From: Photobacterium frigidiphilum
GTDB lineage: Bacteria; Pseudomonadota; Gammaproteobacteria; Enterobacterales; Vibrionaceae
NCBI RefSeq assembly: GCF_003025615.1
Contig: NZ_PYMJ01000004.1
Span: forward strand, 186,001 to 250,000
Length of the DNA stretch: 64,000 nt
Reading direction: 5' to 3'
Both the position numbers and the translations under genes were made by a program. Below the pieces are notes generated by a model. That model was given only the letters and a program-made list of their open reading frames with translations. It was not told where the DNA came from and did no database searches. Below are positions 46,158-54,797 of the stretch, one piece after another; within the stretch, counting starts at the first letter, position 1; each line of letters begins with the position of its first letter.

Positions 46158-46211
46158 TTGATTTTAATAACCTTGATTTTTATGACCTTGATATCATTGA
46201 TTTTAATAACC
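46158..46211. repeat. Three 15-bp direct repeats upstream of the chemoreceptor gene
   Basis: TTGATTTTAATAACC occurs at 46,158-46,172 and 46,197-46,211, and TTGATTTTTATGACC (two changes) at 46,173-46,187. They lie about 150-200 bp upstream of the chemoreceptor start. The 300-bp gap holds otherwise only the terminator. They may be operator half-sites or a decayed minisatellite. Confidence 0.6.
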
Positions 46212-46358
46212 TTAATAAAATTATAATATGAAATATTTTTGTCATATTTTCTGTGTAAATTGATGGTTTAACAGCATTGGGCTCAAAATCACATTTTAGT
46301 CGTTTCGATAAATAGTGGTTTTTCTAATGCTGGCGATTAGTTTATCAAGGAAGTAAAG

Positions 46359-48404
46359 ATGATGCGGGTTCGACAACAAAAAGAACGTTTCTCAGTAGTA
46401 AAAAGTATTCAGATTGTTTTATTGTTATTAGTGGGAATTGGTTGTCTATTAACCTTTTATGGCAATAGAGGCTTAAATAATATTTCTCATGAGTTTGATG
46501 TGCTTAGTCAACAAGCGTTGCCCGTATCTATTAATAACTCAGCAATTGTTCAACGCTCTTTAGAAGCATCAAAAAGTATCTCTGATATTATTAATAGTCA
46601 AACTATTGAAACGTTAGATACTGCTTACCTTTCATTTCAAACCCAGCAAGAAAACATTCATCAATCTATTAATACCTTAGAGTATATAGCTAAAACATCT
46701 CAAATTTCTTGGCTACAAAATGACATTCAACAACTTAAAACTGAAGTTGATGCTATCGAACTTTTAGCTGATGAAACCTACCTTGCTCAACAGCAGATTA
46801 TGATCACAAAAGCTCAGGTCGAAGCAGACAAAGCAATGATGAACTATGCAGTTTCCTCTGTACGTTCTGAGATGAGTCGGCTGAGTATCGGCCTATATGG
46901 TCATAACCCTGATGCGATGAACAATGCGACTAACTTTATTAATCATTCTTTAGAAATGGCCAGTAATCTCATTGCTTTGTTGCTTGAATCAAATGTAGAT
47001 AAAGCGAAAAAAATGGCCCGAAGCTTAAAAAGCTCGAATATGTCAGGCATGGAATACGCATGGTATGAGCTAAAATTGGTAGATAAAAGTATTGATGATT
47101 TTTCTAGCTTAACGGTTCCATTTCAGATGGTGAAAGATTTATATAACCAAGATGGCATCGTACAAAAACATCTCAACGTCCTTCAATTAATGCAAGAGCA
47201 AGCGGTTAAAACAAATAAGATTCAACAACAGATTAATTCGACAATGACGTTACTTGGTAATGTAACAAAAGGTGCTGATGCACTTGTTGAAGAAGGGCAA
47301 AAAGGTGTGTTAGTGGCGAGTGATAACGCTCGAATGATCTTTATGACATTAAGTGGCATAGGATTGTTAGTAGCACTTATTTCTGGTATTTGGATTAGCC
47401 GCATTGTTCGTGGCTCAATTCAGCAAATTGATTGCACTGTTAAAGCGATGAGCGAAGGAAATTTAACAGTAGAAGCCAATACTGATGCACCTCAAGAATT
47501 TTCGCAGTTGGCGAGAATGTTGAACGAATCGAATAGTAATAACTGTAATGCGTTAATCAAGTTGACTGAAAACAGCCAAAGTTTAAATCGAGCTGCTGAT
47601 CGGAGCCAATCGGCTTCATCGCAATCAAGAGAAGCCCTGCACCAACAAAGTTCTGAATTGGCTACAGTCGCTTCAGCAATTACAGAGTTAGAGGCGTCAA
47701 TTAAAGACATAGCTCAAAGTACCGTAGAGTCAGAATCGGAATCAGAGCAAGCTTACCAATTGGCTTTGAATGGTGTAAAGGTGATAGACCGTAGCACTAG
47801 AGGATTAATGGCACTAGAAGAGCAGTTTGTTATTAATGAACAACGTATGGTTGAGCTGGATAATTATGTAAATAAGATTACCGAAGTGGTCGAACTTATT
47901 AGTTCGATTGCAAATAATACGAATTTATTAGCTTTGAATGCAGCCATTGAAGCAGCCCGCGCTGGCGAGCAAGGTCGTGGGTTTGCCGTTGTTGCTGATG
48001 AAGTACGAAAACTTGCCAGTGAAACGAATTTGCAAACTGAATCTATTCGCCAAACGATCACTGATTTACATAAAGCGGCTGAAGATGCAAATGATGCAAT
48101 GGTGGTTAGTCGACAAGAAATGACATCTTCGATTGAACTCAGCGGCGATGTACAAACATCTATTCATCAAATCCAAGAAATGATTGGATCAATTAACGAT
48201 AAAGTCATCAGAATTTCAGCAGCTACTCAGCAACAAGAAGATGCGTCGATCGAAGTCGGTCGTAGTATTGAACAGGTTGCGAGCCGTGCTCAAATAAACA
48301 ATCAACAGTTAGATACATTGGTTGATGAAGCGAATAGGGTTGCTAATATAGCACACCAGCAACAAGCGATGCTTATGCGTTATCAATTAGTAAAAGCGCA
48401 ATAA
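46359..48404 (+). CDS. Methyl-accepting chemotaxis protein
   Basis: The 681-residue receptor has a first transmembrane helix (about residues 15-35), a large helical periplasmic domain of about 290 residues, a second helix (about 330-350, [15 protein letters not shown]), a HAMP domain, and a cytoplasmic signalling domain. The signalling tip is [20 protein letters not shown] followed by [18 protein letters not shown]. There is no C-terminal CheR-docking pentapeptide. The helical sensor resembles four-helix-bundle type domains, and its ligand cannot be told. AAGGAAG lies just upstream of the ATG. It stands alone, but close to a CheC-type gene group. Confidence 0.93.
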   Translation: MMRVRQQKERFSVVKSIQIVLLLLVGIGCLLTFYGNRGLNNISHEFDVLSQQALPVSINNSAIVQRSLEASKSISDIINSQTIETLDTAYLSFQTQQENIHQSINTLEYIAKTSQISWLQNDIQQLKTEVDAIELLADETYLAQQQIMITKAQVEADKAMMNYAVSSVRSEMSRLSIGLYGHNPDAMNNATNFINHSLEMASNLIALLLESNVDKAKKMARSLKSSNMSGMEYAWYELKLVDKSIDDFSSLTVPFQMVKDLYNQDGIVQKHLNVLQLMQEQAVKTNKIQQQINSTMTLLGNVTKGADALVEEGQKGVLVASDNARMIFMTLSGIGLLVALISGIWISRIVRGSIQQIDCTVKAMSEGNLTVEANTDAPQEFSQLARMLNESNSNNCNALIKLTENSQSLNRAADRSQSASSQSREALHQQSSELATVASAITELEASIKDIAQSTVESESESEQAYQLALNGVKVIDRSTRGLMALEEQFVINEQRMVELDNYVNKITEVVELISSIANNTNLLALNAAIEAARAGEQGRGFAVVADEVRKLASETNLQTESIRQTITDLHKAAEDANDAMVVSRQEMTSSIELSGDVQTSIHQIQEMIGSINDKVIRISAATQQQEDASIEVGRSIEQVASRAQINNQQLDTLVDEANRVANIAHQQQAMLMRYQLVKAQ

Positions 48405-48540
48405 TAGCGAACGATTATTGTATAACGGCTAATAACATGCAGCTTGATCAGTAAAATAGCGTATTGAGCGGGTTTTATTAACACCGACTGCCCAAATTAT
48501 GTAGAATGCACGCGTTTTCTCGAATCAGGTAAAAGCCGCC

Positions 48541-49260
48541 ATGCGCATTCATGCTGTACATACGCTATATGAAGAACGACTTGCTCGTTCCACCCGTCCT
48601 TTTAAAGCGCGAGGTTCTAAAGTCGAACGTTGCCGCCAGTGTATGCTGCGTAAGCACCTGTGTATTTGTAGTCTTAAACCTATAATTCAATCAAACGCTG
48701 CGTTTTTATTGGTCATGTTTGATGATGAAATATTAAAGCCAAGTAATACTGGGCGCTTAATTGCTGATTTATTTGAAGATACGTTTGCATATATTTGGTC
48801 TCGTACAGAGCCTAATCAAGACATGCTCACCTTGTTAGATGACCCACAGTGGCAGCCTTATGTCGTTTTTCCTGCTGAATATGCAGAACCTGAGCGTGTT
48901 GCTGAACACATTGAGCTTGAGGATGGAAAACGTCCGCTATTTATCATGCTCGATGGTAGTTGGTCTGAAGCGAAAAAAATGTTCCGTCGTAGTCCTTATC
49001 TGGATCGTTTTCCTATTTTATCAATTAACCCTGATAAACCGTCACGTTATAGAATGCGTGAAGCATCAAAAGAAAATCAATTGGGTACGGCTGAGGTAGC
49101 AGCTCGCATTATTGATTTATTTGGTGAAGGTAATAACGCTGACATGCTTGATTTGTGGTTTGACGTTTTCCGTGAAAGTTACATGACGGGTAAAATGAAC
49201 CGTTTGTTGCCCGATGAGTCTGCAATTAAGCGACTAGAAAGTCATGTAGCGGCAATTTAA
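48541..49260 (+). CDS. tapT: tRNA-uridine aminocarboxypropyltransferase TapT
   Basis: TapT makes acp3U at position 47 of tRNA using SAM. The 239-residue product has the DTW-domain hallmarks: a zinc-type Cys cluster CRQCMLRKHLCIC near residue 31, the SNTGRLIADL motif, and LDGSWSEAKKM, where the DTW motif is DGSW. The opening LYEERLARSTRPFKARG matches that of E. coli TapT (YfiP), and the length agrees (232 in E. coli). The gene is monocistronic and ends in a clear terminator. Confidence 0.9.
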   Translation: MRIHAVHTLYEERLARSTRPFKARGSKVERCRQCMLRKHLCICSLKPIIQSNAAFLLVMFDDEILKPSNTGRLIADLFEDTFAYIWSRTEPNQDMLTLLDDPQWQPYVVFPAEYAEPERVAEHIELEDGKRPLFIMLDGSWSEAKKMFRRSPYLDRFPILSINPDKPSRYRMREASKENQLGTAEVAARIIDLFGEGNNADMLDLWFDVFRESYMTGKMNRLLPDESAIKRLESHVAAI

Positions 49261-49271
49261 ATCTATAGTAG

Positions 49272-49305
49272 CGATGAAGAAAGGGCATTCTTCATCGTCT
49301 TTTTT
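49272..49305 (+). terminator. Terminator after tapT
   Basis: CGATGAAGAA pairs perfectly with TTCTTCATCG across a 6-nt loop, followed by TCTTTTTT, 12 bases after the stop. Confidence 0.9.
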
Positions 49306-49329
49306 ATATCATTAACATTCCTTGTCAAC

Positions 49330-49401
49330 ATACCTAAGAGCCTTTAAATTTCAGGGCATAGAGTGAACTCAACGTGTCGACTTCAAGGTAACTTGGGTAT
49401 A
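49330..49401. repeat. TATACCCAAG-type palindromic repeat, 72 bp
   Basis: The left end is degenerate (ATACCTAAG), the right end is intact (TTCAAGGTAACTTGGGTATA). It lies in the 397-bp gap between tapT and nagK. Confidence 0.7.
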
Positions 49402-49552
49402 AATATGCAATTTTCTGCTGTTTCTTTCAGCAATCGCGATCATCTCCATAAAAGTGGCATACTAAATTAGTGTTCCGTCACAGTCTGTAGGCGTAGAAGT
49501 ATGGATAATTTTATCTGCAACGCATTCTGGTAACAGCGTTATAAATCTATAG

Positions 49553-49594
49553 CTATTTCGTTCAATAATATGGGTATGTTATTGAACGAAATAG
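49553..49594. promoter_or_regulatory. Perfect 16-bp inverted repeat upstream of nagK
   Basis: CTATTTCGTTCAATAA and its exact complement are separated by 10 bp. The right end is 63 bp before the nagK start. There is no T-run, so it does not look like a terminator. The arms have the TTTCG / CGAAA look of ROK-family (NagC-type) operators, but this is inference. Confidence 0.6.
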
Positions 49595-49657
49595 TTGCAC
49601 ATTTAGTAGCACTAAATAATTTGATAATCACTTTTGATTTATTTTAGGGAGATCAGG

Positions 49658-50569
49658 ATGTACTACGGCTTTGATGTAGGCGGTACTAAAATTGAATTTG
49701 GTGCGTTTAATGAAAAACTTGAGCGAGTAGCCACAGAGCGTGTAGCAACACCTGGGGATGATTACGATAAGCTGGTTGACACCATCGTTGGTATTATTCA
49801 AAAAGCAGATAATGATTTAGGTTGTGAAGGCTTAGTTGGTATTGGTTTGCCGGGTATGGAAGATGCCCGCGATGGTTCTGTATTAACGTCGAATATTCCT
49901 GCGGCAAAAGGGCGTTTCTTACGTAAAGATCTAGAAGCCAAATTAGGTCGTACCGTTACTATTGATAATGATGCAAACTGTTTTGCCTTATCTGAAGCAT
50001 GGGATGAGTCACTTCAAGGTGAAAAATCAGTACTAGGTTTAATCTTAGGAACGGGGTTTGGTGGCGGTTTAGTGTTTGATGGGCAAGTATTCTCTGGCAT
50101 GAACCACGTAGCAGGGGAGCTTGGTCATACGCGTATGCCAATTGACGCTTGGTTCAGTCTTGGCGAAAAAGCACCGTTATTCACATGTGGCTGTGATAAC
50201 AAGGGGTGTATCGACAATTACCTATCAGGTCGTGGTTTTGAGCAATTATATGCGCATTATTATGGCGAAAATCTGAAGGCAATCGAGATCATTAAATTAC
50301 ATGCTACTGGCGAAGAAAAAGCAGTAGAACATGTTGATCGCTTCATGGAAATGTTGGCGATCTGTTTAGCAAATATCTTCACAGGTTTAGATCCACATGT
50401 TGTTGTACTTGGCGGTGGCTTATCTAACTTCGAATTGCTGTACCAAGAATTGCCAAAACGAATAGCTAAGCATTTATTATCAGTGGCACAAGTGCCTAAA
50501 ATTGTGAAAGCAAAACACGGTGATGCTGGTGGCGTACGTGGTGCTGCATTCTTGAATATCAAAAAATAA
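49658..50569 (+). CDS. nagK: N-acetyl-D-glucosamine kinase NagK
   Basis: NagK phosphorylates GlcNAc recovered from cell-wall or chitin breakdown. I start at the ATG at 49,658, with AGGGAGA about 6 bases upstream. The 303-residue length is exactly that of E. coli NagK. It is a ROK-family kinase: the ATP motif is [10 protein letters not shown], the catalytic base Asp lies in [14 protein letters not shown], and the zinc cluster is [15 protein letters not shown]. The C-terminus [12 protein letters not shown] is family-typical. It differs from ROK repressors in lacking a DNA-binding domain. Confidence 0.96.
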   Translation: MYYGFDVGGTKIEFGAFNEKLERVATERVATPGDDYDKLVDTIVGIIQKADNDLGCEGLVGIGLPGMEDARDGSVLTSNIPAAKGRFLRKDLEAKLGRTVTIDNDANCFALSEAWDESLQGEKSVLGLILGTGFGGGLVFDGQVFSGMNHVAGELGHTRMPIDAWFSLGEKAPLFTCGCDNKGCIDNYLSGRGFEQLYAHYYGENLKAIEIIKLHATGEEKAVEHVDRFMEMLAICLANIFTGLDPHVVVLGGGLSNFELLYQELPKRIAKHLLSVAQVPKIVKAKHGDAGGVRGAAFLNIKK

Positions 50570-50603
50570 ACATCCATTAACGTAATCACGTAGCAATATT
50601 ATT

Positions 50604-50624
50604 AAGCACCGCATGTCGGTGCTT
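50604..50624 (+). terminator. Terminator after nagK
   Basis: AAGCACCG pairs with CGGTGCTT across a 5-nt loop and is followed by a T-rich run, 34 bases after the stop. A half copy of the palindromic repeat (TATACCCAATCTACCTCAAG) follows at 50,649-50,668. Confidence 0.8.
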
Positions 50625-50775
50625 TATTGTATTTGAAGCGTATGTGTATATACCCAATCTACCTCAAGTATAAACCCATCTGTTTTATAAAGTGATTTGT
50701 TATATCTGGGGTTTGTATAACAGAGTAGGTCTGTTAGAATCCGCGCTCTTTACCGTTTGTTTGTAGGAATACACC

Positions 50776-52044
50776 ATGTCATTTCAAGCTTTAGGCCTGA
50801 ATACTCAGCTAGTTGATACTGTTACAGAACTAGGCTTTAAAACACCAACACCCATTCAAGAACAAGCCATTCCTCAAGTATTGGCTGGTGATGATATTAT
50901 GGCTGGTGCACAAACAGGAACCGGTAAAACAGCAGCATTCGGCCTACCGATGATTCAACGATTACTGGCGAGTCAGCAATCAGAACACGACGAAGGTTAT
51001 ATAAAAAAGCCTGAGGCAATCCGTGCTTTAGTCTTAACGCCAACCCGTGAACTTGCCCAACAAGTGCACGATAGTATTTTGGCATACAGTAAAAATACAT
51101 CGATTAAGGTGGCCGTTGCCTATGGCGGCACCAGTATGGGAGTTCAGGTAAAAGCATTGAAGTCGGGTGTTGATATTTTGATTGCCACGCCAGGTCGATT
51201 ATTGGATCATGCTTTTACGGGTACTGTCGATTTATCTAAGATTGAGTGCTTAGTATTAGATGAAGCTGATCGTATGCTAGATATGGGTTTTGTCGTTGAT
51301 ATTAAACGCATCATGCAGCGCATGCCTAGAAAACGTCAAACGTTACTTTTTTCTGCAACATTTTCTAATCAAGTCAAAAAATTAGCTTACGATATTTTAG
51401 CTGATCCCAAGCTAATTGAAGTTACACCAGAAAATATTGCTGCCGAAAGTGTCACGCAAATGGTGTATCCAGTTGATAAACACCGTAAGCGTGAATTACT
51501 GTCTTACCTTATTGGTTCTCGAAATTGGAATCAGGTTTTAATCTTTACTAAAACAAAGCAAGGTTCAGATGAATTAGCAAAAGAGCTGATTCTTGATGGT
51601 ATTAAAGCGGTTTCAATTAATGGTGATAAAAGCCAAGGTGCACGTCAACGTGCATTAAGTGACTTTAAAGAAGGTAAAGTACGCGCGATGGTTGCTACTG
51701 ACGTTGCAGCACGAGGTTTAGATATTGAACAGCTAGGCTATGTTGTTAACTTCGATTTACCCTTTCAAGCTGAAGATTATGTTCACCGTATTGGTCGTAC
51801 TGGTCGTGCAGGTTTAACGGGCAGTGCTATTTCATTAATGAGTATTGATGAAGAATGGGCTCTGCGTGCAATTGAAGAATTATTAGATACACGCCTACCT
51901 CAAGAGTGGCTGGAAGGGTACGAACCAGATCCAACCATTAAAGCGCAAGATAACCGTCGTTCTAGCTCTACGTCTGAAAAACGCCGTATAAAAGCAAAAT
52001 CTAAAATACATAAAAATCGCGGGCGTAATCAAACTAAGCGTTAA
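50776..52044 (+). CDS. rhlE: DEAD-box RNA helicase, RhlE type
   Basis: This 422-residue enzyme unwinds RNA in an ATP-dependent manner, probably in ribosome assembly or RNA turnover. All motifs are visible: Q-motif GFKTPTPIQEQAIPQ, Walker A AQTGTGKT, PTRELAQQ, TPGRLLDH, DEAD in VLDEADRMLDMGF, SAT in FSATFS, and the C-terminal HRIGRTGRAG. A short basic tail (KRRIKAKSKIHKNRGRN) follows. Length and motif spacing fit RhlE rather than DeaD or SrmB, though the paralogue assignment is by similarity only. No neighbour is linked to it. Confidence 0.9.
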   Translation: MSFQALGLNTQLVDTVTELGFKTPTPIQEQAIPQVLAGDDIMAGAQTGTGKTAAFGLPMIQRLLASQQSEHDEGYIKKPEAIRALVLTPTRELAQQVHDSILAYSKNTSIKVAVAYGGTSMGVQVKALKSGVDILIATPGRLLDHAFTGTVDLSKIECLVLDEADRMLDMGFVVDIKRIMQRMPRKRQTLLFSATFSNQVKKLAYDILADPKLIEVTPENIAAESVTQMVYPVDKHRKRELLSYLIGSRNWNQVLIFTKTKQGSDELAKELILDGIKAVSINGDKSQGARQRALSDFKEGKVRAMVATDVAARGLDIEQLGYVVNFDLPFQAEDYVHRIGRTGRAGLTGSAISLMSIDEEWALRAIEELLDTRLPQEWLEGYEPDPTIKAQDNRRSSSTSEKRRIKAKSKIHKNRGRNQTKR

Positions 52045-52359
52045 TCAATAAATACTAACTCTTTACTTATGGGTAAAGAAAGCCCCAGCATATTCAAAGA
52101 ATAATACTGGGGCGACATTACCACCGCTGCCTACTTTATTTGTCGTAATAGAATTAATATTATTACTGTTGTTTCTATTTTTCATATCAGTAATTATTGA
52201 TTTTCTATTCCCCAAAATGTGTGCAATAACATTGCAAAACACATATAGAAAACCACATTAATTTATTACGTATGTAGTTGTAGGCTATCCCTGCGTTATA
52301 AAGTGTTGCTAATATAGCGCTTTTTTAGTTTATTTTACCCCAAGTTATCGTTTTACTTT
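52045..52359. other. 315-bp intergenic region with one hairpin
   Basis: The region lies between two convergent genes. GCCCCAG (52,082-52,088) pairs with CTGGGGC (52,107-52,113) across 18 nt, without a T-run, and could stabilise the rhlE transcript end. The remainder is AT-rich and featureless to my eye. Confidence 0.4.
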
Positions 52360-53091
52360 TTATTGTTTTTCTTCTGCTGCAAGCAGCAGGTCTTCCCCAT
52401 CAGTTATCAGTAAATAAGATTTACTGATATCCAAATTACATAAATCTACAGATTGAGCTCCAAAAAATAAGTCACTATTACAAGATTGAATTGTGAGATG
52501 TTTTGTTATGGTTCCTTTTGTGGCAACAATGGTTTGTAAGTCATTGAGATTAGTATTTATTACCTGAGTATCTGATTGGCTAAAAACACGTACTCTATAC
52601 GTAGAATTCACGGCTGATGGCTGTCGTTTTAAAGCCGTTAGCATCAAATTATCTTGGAGTTTGCCACCATCTCGCCATGCAATTGCCCACCATTTATCGG
52701 TGTCTTCTATGGTAGTAGACTTTAATTCAGCTTGTTGTGTTTGACTGTTGGTATCTTGTATACCGAGGCTGGCTCTTATAGAATCTGTTTTTGTCCATTC
52801 GAAGCTTTTACTCGTAATTTCATTATTATTGTTAGTAAGAGCTCTATTATTTGGGTCAAAAAGTAGTGATGTACTGGTACTACTATTTACAAAATAATCC
52901 ATTGAGTCTAATGACGTATTTACAAATTGCACGTTAGCACTACGCGTACGATTAAGGTCAGCAATGTTTGGATCTATCTCTGCTACCGCTTGTACTTCTT
53001 CAATAACAGCCTCTATTGCATCGTCACCGCTTGAGCCTCCGCAACCAATAAGAGAAAAAGAAAGACAAATACTAAGTGCATACCTAAACAT
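52360..53091 (-). CDS. Lipoprotein of unknown function
   Basis: I start this gene at 53,091, where GAGG lies about 8 bases upstream. The 243-residue product has a lipoprotein signal with the lipobox SLIGC and Cys17, followed by GGSSGDD. The rest is a mixed alpha/beta region with many polar residues and no motif that I know. It has repeated VNSSTSTS and NNNNE segments that look surface-exposed. It stands alone between rhlE and a repeat-rich gap. Confidence 0.7.
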   Translation of the reverse strand: MFRYALSICLSFSLIGCGGSSGDDAIEAVIEEVQAVAEIDPNIADLNRTRSANVQFVNTSLDSMDYFVNSSTSTSLLFDPNNRALTNNNNEITSKSFEWTKTDSIRASLGIQDTNSQTQQAELKSTTIEDTDKWWAIAWRDGGKLQDNLMLTALKRQPSAVNSTYRVRVFSQSDTQVINTNLNDLQTIVATKGTITKHLTIQSCNSDLFFGAQSVDLCNLDISKSYLLITDGEDLLLAAEEKQ

Positions 53092-53328
53092 GTTAGCAAC
53101 CTCTTTTATTATTATTCCTGACCACGAAATAAGCATATTTCAATTCTTAGTGTTTTTTTGATGAATATATGCAGTAAAGGTGAACTAATGTTAAGTCATT
53201 AATAAATAAATGAATTCATTCTCTTAAATATGAGAATTTTATTATCAAAGCTAAAAAATAGGACTTATTAGTGTCAATTAATCGTTTTTAAATCATATTT
53301 TCGACAATGAAGCTGTCGCATAAGACTG

Positions 53329-53594
53329 TATACCCAAGCTACCTCAATATGCAGGATTCAGAGTGATCTCAGCGTGTTTAATTCAAGGAAAATGTGTGTA
53401 GGAATGGCATTCCCTTTCAAACACATTTGACACAGAAGTAGATACGCTGAATCACTCCCGAAGGGCGAGTTTTGTTGGGCTCAATGCGGTGTTACTTATT
53501 TTCAACGTAGAACGACTAGGTCTATAAACAAGTGCCTTTCCTAGTGCCCAACAAATTCTCGCTGAAACGAGCATATTGAGGTAACTTGGGTATA
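53329..53594. repeat. 266-bp MITE-like element with 24-bp inverted ends
   Basis: The ends are TATACCCAAGCTACCTCAAT plus ATGC and its complement, matching at 23 of 24 positions. A second nested inverted pair lies inside (GGCGAGTTTTGTTGGGCT near 53,464 and GCCCAACAAATTCTCGCT near 53,547), plus a small GGAATGGCATTCC palindrome. It has no coding capacity. It looks like the full-length form of the short repeats seen elsewhere in the window. Confidence 0.75.
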
Positions 53595-53710
53595 GATATC
53601 ACATGAATTTTTCTGATTAGATCACTCTGAATTCTGCATCTTGAGGCCTTTGAGTGTATACCCATGTTACCTCAAGGTGCTGACTTTGCATCTTGAAGGA
53701 TCAAGGTATA
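53595..53710. repeat. Nested partial copies of the palindromic repeat
   Basis: A right half (GATCACTCTGAATTCTGCAT, about 53,621-53,660) abuts a short complete copy at 53,657-53,710 that shares its TATA. Together with the adjacent 266-bp element, they make up most of the 688-bp gap between the lipoprotein gene and ppsR. Confidence 0.65.
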
Positions 53711-53779
53711 GAACCTTTACCCTTGATGATTTTTAATCACAAAAGATAAAGGTTATTTTTTAAAGATAAATATCTTTTA

Positions 53780-54613
53780 TTAGCACATTTTCCGTTTTAA
53801 ACCACTAATGTCGAGTAGTCGGGTGGCGATTTCTTCTACTGAAAGAGATGATGTATTTAAGTAGGGTATCGCTTCCCGTCTAAACATTCCTTCAACTTTA
53901 TGCAGTTCTTTTTCACACTGCTCTAAGCTCGCATAATCGCTGTTGGCGTAGCGTTCATTTCGTATTGCGACTAGGCGTTCGATGTCAATGGTTAGCCCAT
54001 AGGTTTTAAAGCGATAAGGCTCTATGGCAGCAGGCAGTTTAAGGCTTGTCATATCTTCGGCGATGAAGGGATAGTTCACTGCTCTTATGCCAAATTGCAT
54101 CGCAAGATACAGGCTTGTTGGGGTTTTTCCGCAACGTGATACTCCCAATAAAATCACATCGGCTTGGTCAAGATTATTCAGTGAAATTCCATCATCATGC
54201 GCGAGGGTGTATTCAATAGCTGCAATGCGATCTTGATAGCTAGCGGCATCCTTGTTAATACTATGTGAACGTTGTAACTGAGGCTCTGGTTCAAGCTGCA
54301 AATCGTGCTTTAAAGGCTCGACTAGCACATTTAAGACGTCGTAGAAATGAGCGTTACTTTGTTCAATGATAACCTTCACGTCAGGTATAACGATTGAATA
54401 GAAGACTAATGGCTTGATGCCTGTCCTTTCATGGGATTGATTTACAAGTGTTTTTACCTGTTCTGCACGTTCATTTGTTTCAATGAAAGGGTGCGTTGTT
54501 TGGTGTGTTTCTATTGGAAATTGCCCTAAAACGGCATGTCCAAGTGTTTCAGAAGTGATCGCTGTACCGTCAGAAACGTAAAACACATCACGAAAATTGG
54601 ATTTGCGCTGCAT
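53780..54613 (-). CDS. ppsR: PEP synthase regulatory protein PpsR
   Basis: PpsR is a bifunctional ADP-dependent kinase and Pi-dependent pyrophosphorylase that switches PEP synthase off and on by phosphorylating a threonine near its catalytic His. The 277-residue product has the DUF299 signatures: the N-terminal YVSDGTAITSETLGHAV, the P-loop GVSRCGKTPTSLYLA at about residues 152-166, and ERLVAIRNERYANSDYAS. Length equals that of E. coli (277). It diverges from ppsA across 184 bp, the usual arrangement in this class. Confidence 0.96.
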   Translation of the reverse strand: MQRKSNFRDVFYVSDGTAITSETLGHAVLGQFPIETHQTTHPFIETNERAEQVKTLVNQSHERTGIKPLVFYSIVIPDVKVIIEQSNAHFYDVLNVLVEPLKHDLQLEPEPQLQRSHSINKDAASYQDRIAAIEYTLAHDDGISLNNLDQADVILLGVSRCGKTPTSLYLAMQFGIRAVNYPFIAEDMTSLKLPAAIEPYRFKTYGLTIDIERLVAIRNERYANSDYASLEQCEKELHKVEGMFRREAIPYLNTSSLSVEEIATRLLDISGLKRKMC

Positions 54614-54797
54614 AAAAAGTTGAATCCTTCAAATAATTCTGTAACGTTCACTGTATAAATACTTATAACAATAACTTTACAGGGTATAGACATCAGCCCG
54701 ACCATTGTGACGCAGTATTTTTTTAACTGCCAATGCAATCGTTTCCGTTGAGATCTTGCCCACATTTAAGCTAAATCCAAAAGCAAGGAGATTCGTC

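Noticed and set aside
46158..46211. CRISPR-like array
   Set aside because: Three 15-bp repeats with 0- and 9-bp spacing and no cas gene do not fit a CRISPR array.
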